From Clostridiales bacterium (GTDB lineage: Bacteria; Bacillota; Clostridia; Peptostreptococcales; Natronincolaceae), in NCBI GenBank assembly GCA_012521085.1, contig JAAYNB010000001.1, forward strand, positions 1 to 44,553: DNA of 44,553 nucleotides. The letters are read 5' to 3'. The notes beneath the pieces were generated by a model. It was not told the DNA's origin and ran no database searches. It was given only the letters and a program-made list of their open reading frames with translations. Of this stretch, positions 8,070 through 17,499 are shown piece by piece. The position numbers and the translations under genes were made by a program. Numbering within the stretch: the stretch's first letter is position 1; each line of letters starts with the position of its first letter.

Positions 8070-9668
8070 TTGACAACGGAATACTTGTTACAGATAAAAA
8101 ATATTGTAAAAGACTACTCTGGTAACAGGGTATTAAAAGGTGTAAATATCAATATAAAACCTGGAGAAATACATGGATTAGTAGGCGAAAATGGTGCGGG
8201 AAAATCTACATTGATGAATATACTTTTTGGAATGCCTGTAATTCACAACACAGGTGGCTATGAAGGAGATATTATTATTGATGGTAAGGTGGCAAATCCT
8301 AAAACACCTAGAGAAGCTATGGATCTTGGAATTGGTATGGTTCACCAAGAATTCATGTTAATTCCTGGTTTCACAGTTACAGAAAATATTAAATTAAATA
8401 GAGAAATTACAAAATCAAATGTAATCAGTCGCGTTTTAGGGCCAAAACTAGAAACTTTAGATTTTAAATCCATGAGAAAAGATAGCCGTGAAGCATTAGA
8501 TAAATTAGGTATGGATCTTGATGAAAGAGAAATAGTAGAAGGTCTACCAGTAGGTTTTATGCAATTTATAGAAATTGCCAGAGAAATTGATAAAGATAAT
8601 TTAAAATTATTAGTATTTGATGAGCCTACTGCTGTATTAGCTGAGTCAGAAGCAGATACATTTTTAAAAGTAGTAAAAAAACTTTCTGATTTAGGAATAG
8701 CCATTTTATTTATTTCTCATAGATTAGATGAGATTATAGAAGTAACAGATAATATTACTGTATTAAGAGACGGAGAAGTCGTAAGCTATTTAAAAACAAA
8801 AGAAGCAAATGTGAACCAAATTGCTGAATTAATGGTAGGTAGAAAATTAGACAATGTAAATACTATTAAAAAAGCTAGAGAAATAGAAAATAAAGATGAT
8901 TATATACTTGAATTAAAAAATGTGTCAGTTGATATGCCTGGTGAAAGAGTAAAGGGATTAAACTTAAAAGTTCGTAGAGGAGAAATCTTAGGTATTGGTG
9001 GCTTAGGAGGACAAGGAAAAATTGGTATAGCAAATGGTATTATGGGCTTATATAAGACCACAGGGGAAATTATAAAAGATGGTAAAAAGTTACCATTAAA
9101 TCAACCAAAAGAAGTATTAGATGCAGGCATTGCTTTTGTAACAGAAGATAGAAGAGGTGTAGGTCTATTACTTGAAAATTCTATTGAAGAAAATATTGCT
9201 ATTTCAGCACTTCAGATAAAAGATAGATTTATAAAAAAATTAGCTGGTATGAATATAATGGCAAAGAAAGAAATTAGAGAATACGCCTTAAAAATGATAG
9301 AGGAATTGGATATCAGATGTACTGGTCCTAGACAATTAACTGGTCAATTAAGTGGTGGTAATCAGCAAAAAGTTTGTATTGCAAGAGCCTTAACTTTAGA
9401 ACCAGATATTATCATGGTATCAGAACCAACTAGGGGTATTGACGTTGGGGCTAAGAAAATTGTTTTAGATTTATTGAAAAAACTAAATGAAGAATTAGGT
9501 ATGACAGTTATTATAACTTCAAGTGAATTAGCTGAACTTCGTTCAATTTCTGATAGAATTGCTATTATATTTGAAGGAAAACTTGAAGGAATATTAGAAC
9601 CTGATGCCAGTGATGTTGATTTTGGTTTAATGATGGCTGGAGAATATGGCAAAGGGGAGGTTTCATAA
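8070..9668 (+). CDS. Sugar/nucleoside-type ABC transporter ATP-binding protein (two ABC domains)
   Basis: TTG start 8070 with aaggaggg RBS (in frame with ORF 8040-9668); GENGAGKSTLMN Walker A, LVFDEPTAVL Walker B, second domain LSGGNQQKVCIARAL, RbsA/MglA-like. Confidence 0.92.
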   Translation: MTTEYLLQIKNIVKDYSGNRVLKGVNINIKPGEIHGLVGENGAGKSTLMNILFGMPVIHNTGGYEGDIIIDGKVANPKTPREAMDLGIGMVHQEFMLIPGFTVTENIKLNREITKSNVISRVLGPKLETLDFKSMRKDSREALDKLGMDLDEREIVEGLPVGFMQFIEIAREIDKDNLKLLVFDEPTAVLAESEADTFLKVVKKLSDLGIAILFISHRLDEIIEVTDNITVLRDGEVVSYLKTKEANVNQIAELMVGRKLDNVNTIKKAREIENKDDYILELKNVSVDMPGERVKGLNLKVRRGEILGIGGLGGQGKIGIANGIMGLYKTTGEIIKDGKKLPLNQPKEVLDAGIAFVTEDRRGVGLLLENSIEENIAISALQIKDRFIKKLAGMNIMAKKEIREYALKMIEELDIRCTGPRQLTGQLSGGNQQKVCIARALTLEPDIIMVSEPTRGIDVGAKKIVLDLLKKLNEELGMTVIITSSELAELRSISDRIAIIFEGKLEGILEPDASDVDFGLMMAGEYGKGEVS

Positions 9669-9669
9669 G

Positions 9670-10713
9670 ATGGAAGATATCAAAAAACTTATACAAAGGG
9701 TAGGCTATCCTAGACTAATTATAGGTGGATTCTTACTAATCCTATGTATTTTTGCAGCAGTATTATCTATACCAATGCCTGCTCTCATAAGTGATATTCT
9801 TACTAGATTTGGAATGAATGGTATTTTAGTGCTAGCTATGGTACCAGCAATACAAGCAGGTGTAGGTTTAAACTTTGCCCTACCCCTTGGAATTGTATGT
9901 GGACTAGTGGGAGCACTAGTAAGTATAGAATTTGAATTAGCAGGATTTGCTGGACTAATAGTTTCTATATTAATTGCTATACCATTAGCTACTATTGTAG
10001 GATATTTCTATGGATTGATGTTAAATCGTATTAAAGGTCAAGAGATGACAGTAGGAAACTATGTAGGTTTTTCAGCTGTATCTGGTATGTGTATATTTTG
10101 GTTATTAGCACCTTTTAAAAGTCCTGAATTAATCTGGGCTGTAGGAGGTAGCGGACTTAGGGTTACTGTATCTTTGGAATCCTCCATCGGATATGTACTG
10201 GATAATTTCTTAACTTTTAATATTGCAGGTATTCAAATACCTACAGGATTATTACTATTTTTTGCATTATGTTGTTTAGTTGTATGGATATTTGGGAGAA
10301 CCAAAAGTGGAGTTATTATGCGTGCAGCAGGTGCAAATGAAAAATTTGCTACTGCAACTGGTATAAATGTGAATAAACAAAGAGTTATAGGTGTTATTTT
10401 ATCCACTGTATTAGGAGCCATAGGTATTATTGTCTATAGTCAATCCTTTGGATTCTTACAATTATATAATGCACCATTATACTCTGCCATGCCTGCTGTT
10501 GCAGCTGTATTAATTGGTGGGGCATCAATTAATAAAGTTAAGATTTCACATGTTATTGTTGGAACATTTTTATTCCAAGCATTATTAGTGGTTTCCCTTC
10601 CTGTTCTAAACGTATTGGCTGAAGGAAATATGTCAGAGGTTATTAGAACAATTGTTCAAAATGGTATTATAATCTACGCCTTAACACGAAAAACAGGAGG
10701 TGAAGTAGCCTAA
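9670..10713 (+). CDS. ABC transporter permease (BPD_transp_2-like)
   Basis: ATG 9670 with ggggagg RBS; hydrophobic multi-TM protein with MRAAGANEKFATATGI loop. Confidence 0.88.
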   Translation: MEDIKKLIQRVGYPRLIIGGFLLILCIFAAVLSIPMPALISDILTRFGMNGILVLAMVPAIQAGVGLNFALPLGIVCGLVGALVSIEFELAGFAGLIVSILIAIPLATIVGYFYGLMLNRIKGQEMTVGNYVGFSAVSGMCIFWLLAPFKSPELIWAVGGSGLRVTVSLESSIGYVLDNFLTFNIAGIQIPTGLLLFFALCCLVVWIFGRTKSGVIMRAAGANEKFATATGINVNKQRVIGVILSTVLGAIGIIVYSQSFGFLQLYNAPLYSAMPAVAAVLIGGASINKVKISHVIVGTFLFQALLVVSLPVLNVLAEGNMSEVIRTIVQNGIIIYALTRKTGGEVA

Positions 10714-11804
10714 TGGACAATAATGTAAAAACACAAGAAGTAAAAAACAAAAATGAATTTTTTGAGAAATATATATTTCCTTATGCAGTACCTATTGTGT
10801 TCTTAGTACTGTGTGGAATAGGATTTTACTATTCTGGACTTCATTATACCTTTGTATTAAATGAAGTAATTGGAAGACTGGCAAGAAACTCATTCCTAGT
10901 TATTTCCTTAATTATTCCTGTAATAGCAGGATTAGGTCTTAACTTTGGTATAGTACTTGGTGCAATGGCTGGACAGATAGCTTTATTCTTTGTTACTGAC
11001 TATGCTGTAAAAGGAATTGCAGGTTTATTACTGGCATTTGTAATATCAACTCCCTTGGCTATTATTTTTGGCTATTTAACAGGTCAAGTATTAAATAAAT
11101 CTAAAGGTAGAGAAATGATTACCAGTATGATCTTAGGATTCTTTGCCAATGGTATATACCAATTAGTATTTTTAGTTATGGCAGGTACAATCATACCTTT
11201 TAAAAATAAGGATTTATTATTATCCACTGGTGTAGGACTTAAAAACAGTATGGACCTGGCAGGAGTTAGATATGCATTAGATGATCTATGGAAAATCAGA
11301 CCATTTACAGGTATAGCTGTGCCAATAAGTACTTTAATTGTAGTAGGAATTTTATGTGTAGCTTTAACCTGGTTCTTAAAGACTAAATTAGGTCAAGAAA
11401 TGAGAACAGTGGGACAAGATATGCATGTTGCAGGAGTAGCTGGAATAGATGTAGATAAAACAAGAACTATCGCTGTTATTATTTCTACTGTTTTAGCTGC
11501 ATGGGGACAAATTATTTTCTTACAAAATATTGGTACCCTAAATACCTATGGTAGCCACGAGCAAGTTGGACTTTTTGCTGTTGCTTCTCTTTTAATTGGT
11601 GGAGCTTCAATTAAAAAAGCTACCTATGGTCAAGCTTTAATTGGAACCTTCCTGTTCCATATGCTATTTATAATTTCTCCAATGGCAGGACAAAACTTAA
11701 TGGGTGATAGCCAAATAGGAGAATTCTTTAGAGTATTTGTAGCTTATGGTGTTATTGGTCTAGCATTATTATTACATGCTTGGCAAGATAAAAATAAAAA
11801 ATAA
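10713..11804 (+). CDS. ABC transporter permease (BPD_transp_2-like)
   Basis: Overlaps the preceding stop; multi-TM; MRTVGQDMHVAGVAGIDVDKTR loop. Confidence 0.88.
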   Translation: MDNNVKTQEVKNKNEFFEKYIFPYAVPIVFLVLCGIGFYYSGLHYTFVLNEVIGRLARNSFLVISLIIPVIAGLGLNFGIVLGAMAGQIALFFVTDYAVKGIAGLLLAFVISTPLAIIFGYLTGQVLNKSKGREMITSMILGFFANGIYQLVFLVMAGTIIPFKNKDLLLSTGVGLKNSMDLAGVRYALDDLWKIRPFTGIAVPISTLIVVGILCVALTWFLKTKLGQEMRTVGQDMHVAGVAGIDVDKTRTIAVIISTVLAAWGQIIFLQNIGTLNTYGSHEQVGLFAVASLLIGGASIKKATYGQALIGTFLFHMLFIISPMAGQNLMGDSQIGEFFRVFVAYGVIGLALLLHAWQDKNKK

Positions 11805-11825
11805 TTAAAATTTTATAAAAAATCC

Positions 11826-11854
11826 TTGACAAAGTATTTTTATCATAGTAATAT
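11826..11854 (+). promoter_or_regulatory. Sigma-A type promoter for the T-box serine operon
   Basis: TTGACA - 17 nt - TAATAT. Confidence 0.75.
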
Positions 11855-11884
11855 AAAGAACAAACAACAAATAATTAACAAATG

Positions 11885-12112
11885 CATTGAAGGAGAATAG
11901 TAATTAGGAAGTGGCTGTAGAGAGCTAATGGTTGGTGGAAATTAGCGCCATGAACTGATGAATCCGCTCTGGAGCATGGAAGGGAATTAACCTTCCACGG
12001 TTGAGATACCGTTATTTACTATGAGGTCATATTAAATATGACAAATCAAGGTGGCACCACGTGAGTATAGAGCTCTCGTCCTTGCTTATAAGCAGGATGA
12101 GGGCTTTTTTAT
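11885..12112 (+). ncRNA. T-box leader (predicted serine-specific, specifier UCC)
   Basis: agagagctaatggttggtggaaattagc stem I; gaaTCCgctctggag specifier region (TCC 11963-11965); canonical T-box AAGGTGGCACCACG at 12048-12061; terminator ctcgtccttgcttataagcaggatgagggctttttt. UGGC implies discriminator G73, as in tRNA-Ser. Confidence 0.93.
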
Positions 12113-12271
12113 ATATCTAAAATTCTAGTCTTTATAAAAATATTTGGCCAAATAATATAAAGAATTTTTGGAATAGTGGAAATATATAGTTTGTTTTAAA
12201 CTATATAATAATATTTTAATTTATATCACAGTAATGTAATAAAGGTTTATATAAAAAGGGAGGCAGTAAAA

Positions 12272-13411
12272 ATGAAAAAAGAAAAATTATTAATGACACC
12301 GGGCCCAACCATGATACCAGCGGTGGTATCAATGGAAGAAGGGATGCCTATGATACATCATAGAACACCAGAATACAGTGAAATATTTAAAAAACTTAAT
12401 GAAAATCTGAAAAATGTATTTCAAACTAAAAATCATGTCATAACTTTTCCATCATCAGGTACAGGTGCTCTGGAAGCTTCAGTGGTAAACTTTTTTTCAC
12501 CAGGGGATAAGGTATTATGTGTGAGCATAGGATTATTTGGAGATAGAGTTGCCACAATAGCAAAAAACTTTGGATTAAATGTGGATAAATTATCTGTAAC
12601 ATGGGGAGAAGCAGTGGAGCCAAAAGTTGTGGCAGAGGCATTGGAAAAAGAAGATTATAAGGGACTTTTTATTACACATAATGAAACTTCCACAGGTGCA
12701 ACCAATGATATAGAATCCATTGGAAAAATTACCAGAGAAAAGGATGTATTAATATTAGTGGATGCAATTAGCTCCCTTGGAGGAATAGATCTTCAGACAG
12801 ATAATTGGGGAATAGATGTGGTGGTTACAGGATCTCAAAAAGCCTTGATGGCTCCTCCAGGATTATCTTTTATGAGTGTTAGTGATAAGGCCTGGGAGGC
12901 AGCAGAAAAAAGTACCATGCCTAAATTTTACTGGAATGTATTAAAGGCAAGAGAATCATTGGAAAAACCTGAACCACAAAATCCATATACTCCTGCTGTT
13001 TCACTAATAAGAGCTGCAAATAAAGCATTGGAGTTAATCCTTGAAGAAGGATTGGAAGAGGTCTTTAATAGACATAAAAAAATGGCCAATGCTACTCAAA
13101 GAGCAGTAGAAGCAATGGGATTAGAGTTTTTTACAGCACCTAATGCCAGATCCTATGTCATTACTTCCATTGCAATGCCAGATGGTATTGATGGGGATAA
13201 AGTGAGAAAGATTATGTCTCAAAAATATGGCATTATGGTGGCTGGAGGACAAAAGGATTTGAAAGGTAAAATAATAAGAATAGGACATATGGGATATGTG
13301 CATTATGGAGATATTATACAGACCATAACAGCTTTAGAAAGAGCCATGTTAGAAGTTGGTTATCCAATAGAAATAGGTGTGGGAGTAAAAGCCGCACTTG
13401 ATGTATTGTAA
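12272..13411 (+). CDS. Class V pyridoxal-phosphate aminotransferase (alanine/serine-glyoxylate aminotransferase family), probable phosphoserine aminotransferase role
   Basis: MTPGPTMIP...MIHHRTPEY, DAISSLGG, GSQKALMAPPG (PLP Lys); directly upstream of serA and under a Ser T-box. Confidence 0.88.
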   Translation: MKKEKLLMTPGPTMIPAVVSMEEGMPMIHHRTPEYSEIFKKLNENLKNVFQTKNHVITFPSSGTGALEASVVNFFSPGDKVLCVSIGLFGDRVATIAKNFGLNVDKLSVTWGEAVEPKVVAEALEKEDYKGLFITHNETSTGATNDIESIGKITREKDVLILVDAISSLGGIDLQTDNWGIDVVVTGSQKALMAPPGLSFMSVSDKAWEAAEKSTMPKFYWNVLKARESLEKPEPQNPYTPAVSLIRAANKALELILEEGLEEVFNRHKKMANATQRAVEAMGLEFFTAPNARSYVITSIAMPDGIDGDKVRKIMSQKYGIMVAGGQKDLKGKIIRIGHMGYVHYGDIIQTITALERAMLEVGYPIEIGVGVKAALDVL

Positions 13412-13433
13412 AAAATTTAAGGGGGAATATTAT

Positions 13434-15014
13434 ATGAAAATATTAGTAACGGAAAGAATAGCTGATAAAGGTATAGAAGTATTAAAAAAATCAGGTATGA
13501 CAGTTGATGTGGAACTGGGCATAGAAAGACAGAGATTATTAGATATTATCAAGGATTATGATGCAATAGTTATTAGAAGTGTTACTAAAGTCAATGAAGA
13601 ATTATATAAACATGCTAGAAATTTAAAAGTAGTAGGTAGAGCTGGAAATGGTGTAGACAATATTGACATGGAAGGTGCTACAAAAAGAGGTATTATAGTT
13701 GTAAACACTCCAGAATCAAATGTTGTATCAGCAGCAGAGCATTCCATAGGTTTATTAATAGCTTCTGCCAGAAATATACCACAGGCTAATGCTCATATTA
13801 AAAATAGAAATTGGGATCGTAGTAAATTCAGAGGTGAAGAACTTTTAGGAAAGACATTGGGTATTGTGGGATTAGGTAGAATAGGGTCTTTAGTGGCAAC
13901 TAGGATGCAATCTTTTGGTATGAAGGTTATAGCCTATGACCCATATATTACGGACCAGAGATTTGAAAACTTTGGTGTGGAGAAAATGGAGACATTGGAA
14001 GATTTAATGAAAAGATCAGATTTCATTTCTGTTCATACACCTAAGACAGAAGAAACCTTTGGTATGATTGGTGAAAAAGAATTTAAAATAGCGAAAAAAG
14101 GTGTAAGAGTGGTAAATGCAGCTAGGGGTGGAATTATAAATGAAGAGGCATTGGTAAAAGCAATAAAGGATGGAATAGTTGCAAGTGCTGGAATAGATGT
14201 ATTAGTAGATGAACCAAATACCACATCACCCCTATTGGATTTAGATAATGTGGTCATCACTCCACATCTGGGAGCAGATACTGTTGAAGCTCAGGATAAA
14301 GTAGGAGTTACAATTGCCAATGAAGTAGTAAATGCATTGAGTGGTAATATGGTACCCAATGCAGTAAATATGCCTACTTTACAACGTAAAGAATTAGAAG
14401 ATATAAAAGGATATTTAAAATTAGGGGAAACATTGGGTAAAATCTATCATCAGTTGGAAAAAGATGCTATTGAAAAAGTAGAAGTAAATTATGCAGGGGC
14501 AGTAGCTAAGTTGGGAACATCTACAATTACCTTAGCCATATTAAAAGGAATATTTGAACCCATATTAAAAGAAAGAGTTAATTATGTAAATGCTAGATTA
14601 ATAGCTAAAAATAGGGGAATAAAAGTAATAGAATCAAAACAAGCTGAAAATGGAAATTACAACAACTTAATTAAAGTAAATATAATAACTAAAGATAAGA
14701 CATTTACAGTAGCAGGAACAGTATTTAATAAAAATGATATTAGAGTTGTAGATGTAAATGGATTCCAATTTGATGTTGCTCCTACACCATATATGTTGGT
14801 AGCCAATAATGTGGATAGACCAGGTATGATAGGTCAAATTGGTACATTATTAGGAGTTAGCAAGATAAATATAGCAACTATGCAAGTAAGTAGAAATGTT
14901 CAAGGAGAACAGGCAATGATGTTTTTAACAGTGGATTCAGAAGTAAGCCAGGAGACATTAGATTTAATTGGAAATGTGGAAGGGATTTTAAAAATTAATT
15001 TCTTGAAATTATAA
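13434..15014 (+). CDS. serA: D-3-phosphoglycerate dehydrogenase with C-terminal ACT domain
   Basis: MKILVTERIADKG; GLGRIGSLVATRMQSFGMKVIAYDPY; HTPKTEETFGMIG; C-terminal ACT region RPGMIGQIGTLLG. ATG 13434 with aaggggga RBS. Confidence 0.95.
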   Translation: MKILVTERIADKGIEVLKKSGMTVDVELGIERQRLLDIIKDYDAIVIRSVTKVNEELYKHARNLKVVGRAGNGVDNIDMEGATKRGIIVVNTPESNVVSAAEHSIGLLIASARNIPQANAHIKNRNWDRSKFRGEELLGKTLGIVGLGRIGSLVATRMQSFGMKVIAYDPYITDQRFENFGVEKMETLEDLMKRSDFISVHTPKTEETFGMIGEKEFKIAKKGVRVVNAARGGIINEEALVKAIKDGIVASAGIDVLVDEPNTTSPLLDLDNVVITPHLGADTVEAQDKVGVTIANEVVNALSGNMVPNAVNMPTLQRKELEDIKGYLKLGETLGKIYHQLEKDAIEKVEVNYAGAVAKLGTSTITLAILKGIFEPILKERVNYVNARLIAKNRGIKVIESKQAENGNYNNLIKVNIITKDKTFTVAGTVFNKNDIRVVDVNGFQFDVAPTPYMLVANNVDRPGMIGQIGTLLGVSKINIATMQVSRNVQGEQAMMFLTVDSEVSQETLDLIGNVEGILKINFLKL

Positions 15015-15028
15015 TTGGAGTGATAGAC

Positions 15029-15835
15029 ATGGATGGAAAAGATATATTTAATAGGCTAGGATATGCAGCAACTCTAGGAGAGAAAAATATATTTACAGTA
15101 ATAGACTTTGCTAAGGAAAGGGGCTATAGAGCCATTGAAATAAATCTCAATGTACCAGCTTTTTTCCCAGAAAAATACAATTTAGAAGATAGGCAGAAAA
15201 TAAGAGAAAAGATAGAGGAGGAAGGTATTATACTGAGCTTTCATGCACCAGAGGATATACCCCTTTATCATCTACATGAAAATGTGAGAAAAGCAGGACT
15301 TGAAAGATTTAAAGAGTGTATTGACTTTGCCAAAGATATAGGTGGGAAAAAAATAACCATACATCCTGGAGAGTCAGTTTGTTTTACCCAAACAGATAAG
15401 AAAATCTATTTAATAGATGTATATGCAAAAGAATATAAAAAGATATTTAGAGAAAGTTTAATAGAATTGAGGGATCATGCAAAGGATGAAGTAGAGGTTT
15501 GTATAGAAAATGTAGGTAATTTTAATCAATTAATTAAAGATGTATTAGAAGAATTAATACCTCAAGGAGGATTATATCTTACATGGGATATAGGCCATTC
15601 CTATGGTAAACAGGAGGATATAGACTTTTTCAAGAAAAATAGAGAATATATAAGAAATTGTCATATACATGATCATAATGGTAAACAAGATCATCAAGTT
15701 ATTGGGGATGGAAATATAGATTTTATAGAATATTTCCAGATACTTAAAGATATGGACACATCATTTATTATAGAAGTCCGTCCCATTGAAAAAGCTCTAT
15801 TATCTAGAGAAAAACTTAGAAAATTACTCCTATAA
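15029..15835 (+). CDS. Sugar phosphate isomerase/epimerase-like, AP endonuclease family 2 TIM barrel
   Basis: SFHAP, ITIHPGES, CIENVGN, TWDIGHSYG, CHIHDHNG, DHQVIGDGNIDF, IIEVRP metal-ligand motifs; ATG 15029 9 nt after ttggag. Confidence 0.82.
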   Translation: MDGKDIFNRLGYAATLGEKNIFTVIDFAKERGYRAIEINLNVPAFFPEKYNLEDRQKIREKIEEEGIILSFHAPEDIPLYHLHENVRKAGLERFKECIDFAKDIGGKKITIHPGESVCFTQTDKKIYLIDVYAKEYKKIFRESLIELRDHAKDEVEVCIENVGNFNQLIKDVLEELIPQGGLYLTWDIGHSYGKQEDIDFFKKNREYIRNCHIHDHNGKQDHQVIGDGNIDFIEYFQILKDMDTSFIIEVRPIEKALLSREKLRKLLL

Positions 15836-15892
15836 TATTATATTTTGCAAATTATTGAACTTAAACTCTATATAAAAAATATATACTGGGAA

Positions 15893-15922
15893 TTGACAAA
15901 TACAAGATTAATATGTTAATAT
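15893..15922 (+). promoter_or_regulatory. Putative promoter of the pyr operon
   Basis: TTGACA followed ~18 nt later by TAATAT. Confidence 0.6.
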
Positions 15923-15944
15923 ACATTAAACATATATAACAAAA

Positions 15945-15975
15945 CCTTTAAATTGGTCCAGAGAGACTAGAAAGG
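15945..15975 (+). promoter_or_regulatory. PyrR-binding loop (anti-antiterminator) of the pyr attenuator
   Basis: cctttaaattggTCCAGAGAGaCTagaaagg closely matches the Bacillus pyr leader motif UCCAGAGAGGCU, flanked by ccttt/aaagg pairing. Confidence 0.85.
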
Positions 15976-16068
15976 ATGAAATTCATGAATTTATATACTC
16001 CCGGTGTATCTAAATTTATTTTTCAGTGCAATAAAATAGTAAAAAATATTAAATATAATATATATTCA

Positions 16069-16119
16069 AGGGCAATAAGTAAATTATTTTTAAAAATAAT
16101 TTATTGATTGTCCTTTTTT
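16069..16119 (+). terminator. pyr operon attenuator terminator
   Basis: gggcaataagtaaattattttt / aaaaataatttattgattgtcc long stem followed by tttttt, upstream of pyrC. Confidence 0.85.
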
Positions 16120-16187
16120 GTATTAATTATATAAAAGGGTAGGAATATAAGAATAGAATATATGATTTTGAGATAGGAGTGAAAAAA

Positions 16188-17471
16188 ATGAAGGTTTTAA
16201 TAAAAAGTGGTAGAATAATTGACCCCATATCTAAAACAGATGAAGTGAAGGATTTATTAATAAATGGAAGTAAAATAGAGGCAATAGAAAAGGGAATTAA
16301 TGTAGATGCAGATAAAGTCATTGATGCTGAGGGACTTTGGATAGTTCCAGGACTGATTGATTTACATGTACATCTTAGAGAACCGGGCTTTACCCATAAA
16401 GAGACCATTGAAACAGGTAGTAGAAGTGCAGCTAAGGGCGGTTTTACAACTATTTGTTGTATGCCAAATACTAACCCAGCCATAGATAATAGAGAAACTG
16501 TAGAATATATTTATAATAAGGCAAAAAAAGCAGGATTAGTAAAAGTATTACCCATAGGTGCTGTAACTAAGGGACAAGTAGGAGAAGAATTGGCAGATAT
16601 AGCGGAAATGATAGAGGCAGGTATTTGTGGTATTAGTGAGGACGGCAAGACAATAATGGATAATGACCTTATGAAAAAGGCTTTAGAAATATGTGCAGAA
16701 CTAAATCTTATAATGTTTTCCCATTGTGAGGACCACGATTTAGTAAAGGGCGGGGTTATGAATGCAGGGAAAAGGGCAGAAAAACTAGGTCTAAAGGGCA
16801 TATCAGATGAATCAGAAGAAGTCATAGTAAAAAGGGATATTGAACTGGCAATAAAGGCCAATGCAAAACTACATTTATGCCATTTGAGTACTAAAGGAAG
16901 TGTGGAAATACTTAGAGAAGCTAAGAAAAAAAGTAATAATATAACAGCAGAAGTTTGTCCCCATCACTTTACATTGACAGATGATGTGGTTACATTGGAA
17001 AATACCAATACAAAGATGAATCCTCCACTTAGAGGGCATAAAGATGTTAAAGAAATTAAAAAAGGTTTAAAAGATGGTACCATAGATGTAATAGCAACTG
17101 ATCATGCACCCCATCATGTGAATGAAAAAAATATGGGTTATGAAAAAGCTCCCTTTGGTATAGTGGGACTTGAAACTGCAGTAGCTCTTACAATTACAGA
17201 ATTAGTAGATACAGGTGTTTTAACACCTATGGAAATGGTGGAAAAAATGAGTACAAATCCTGCCAAGATATTAGGAATAACAGCAGGAGAACTGGCTGTT
17301 GGAAAACCAGCAGATATTACAATTATAGATCCTAATCAAAAATACAAAATAGATGTCAATAGTTTTGAATCCATGAGTAAAAACAGTCCCTTCCATGGCA
17401 GAGAAGTAAGGGGTAGAGTTAAGTACACCATAGTAGATGGTAAAATCATATTAGATAATGAAAAACTGTAA
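16188..17471 (+). CDS. pyrC: Dihydroorotase
   Basis: LIDLHVHLREPGFTHKE, CCMPNTNP, ATDHAPH motifs; ATG 16188 with taggag RBS. Confidence 0.95.
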   Translation: MKVLIKSGRIIDPISKTDEVKDLLINGSKIEAIEKGINVDADKVIDAEGLWIVPGLIDLHVHLREPGFTHKETIETGSRSAAKGGFTTICCMPNTNPAIDNRETVEYIYNKAKKAGLVKVLPIGAVTKGQVGEELADIAEMIEAGICGISEDGKTIMDNDLMKKALEICAELNLIMFSHCEDHDLVKGGVMNAGKRAEKLGLKGISDESEEVIVKRDIELAIKANAKLHLCHLSTKGSVEILREAKKKSNNITAEVCPHHFTLTDDVVTLENTNTKMNPPLRGHKDVKEIKKGLKDGTIDVIATDHAPHHVNEKNMGYEKAPFGIVGLETAVALTITELVDTGVLTPMEMVEKMSTNPAKILGITAGELAVGKPADITIIDPNQKYKIDVNSFESMSKNSPFHGREVRGRVKYTIVDGKIILDNEKL

Positions 17472-17499
17472 AAGACTTTATTTATAGGAGGATTTTAAA

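Noticed and set aside
8342-8704. 120-aa antisense ORF inside the ABC ATPase
   Set aside because: Shadow ORF of a strongly conserved protein-coding frame.
16511-16861. Antisense ORF in pyrC (and similar ones in pyrD, pyrE, serA, addA, csaB, YitT)
   Set aside because: All are mirror frames of recognisable genes with biased S/I/F/P composition; none has independent support.
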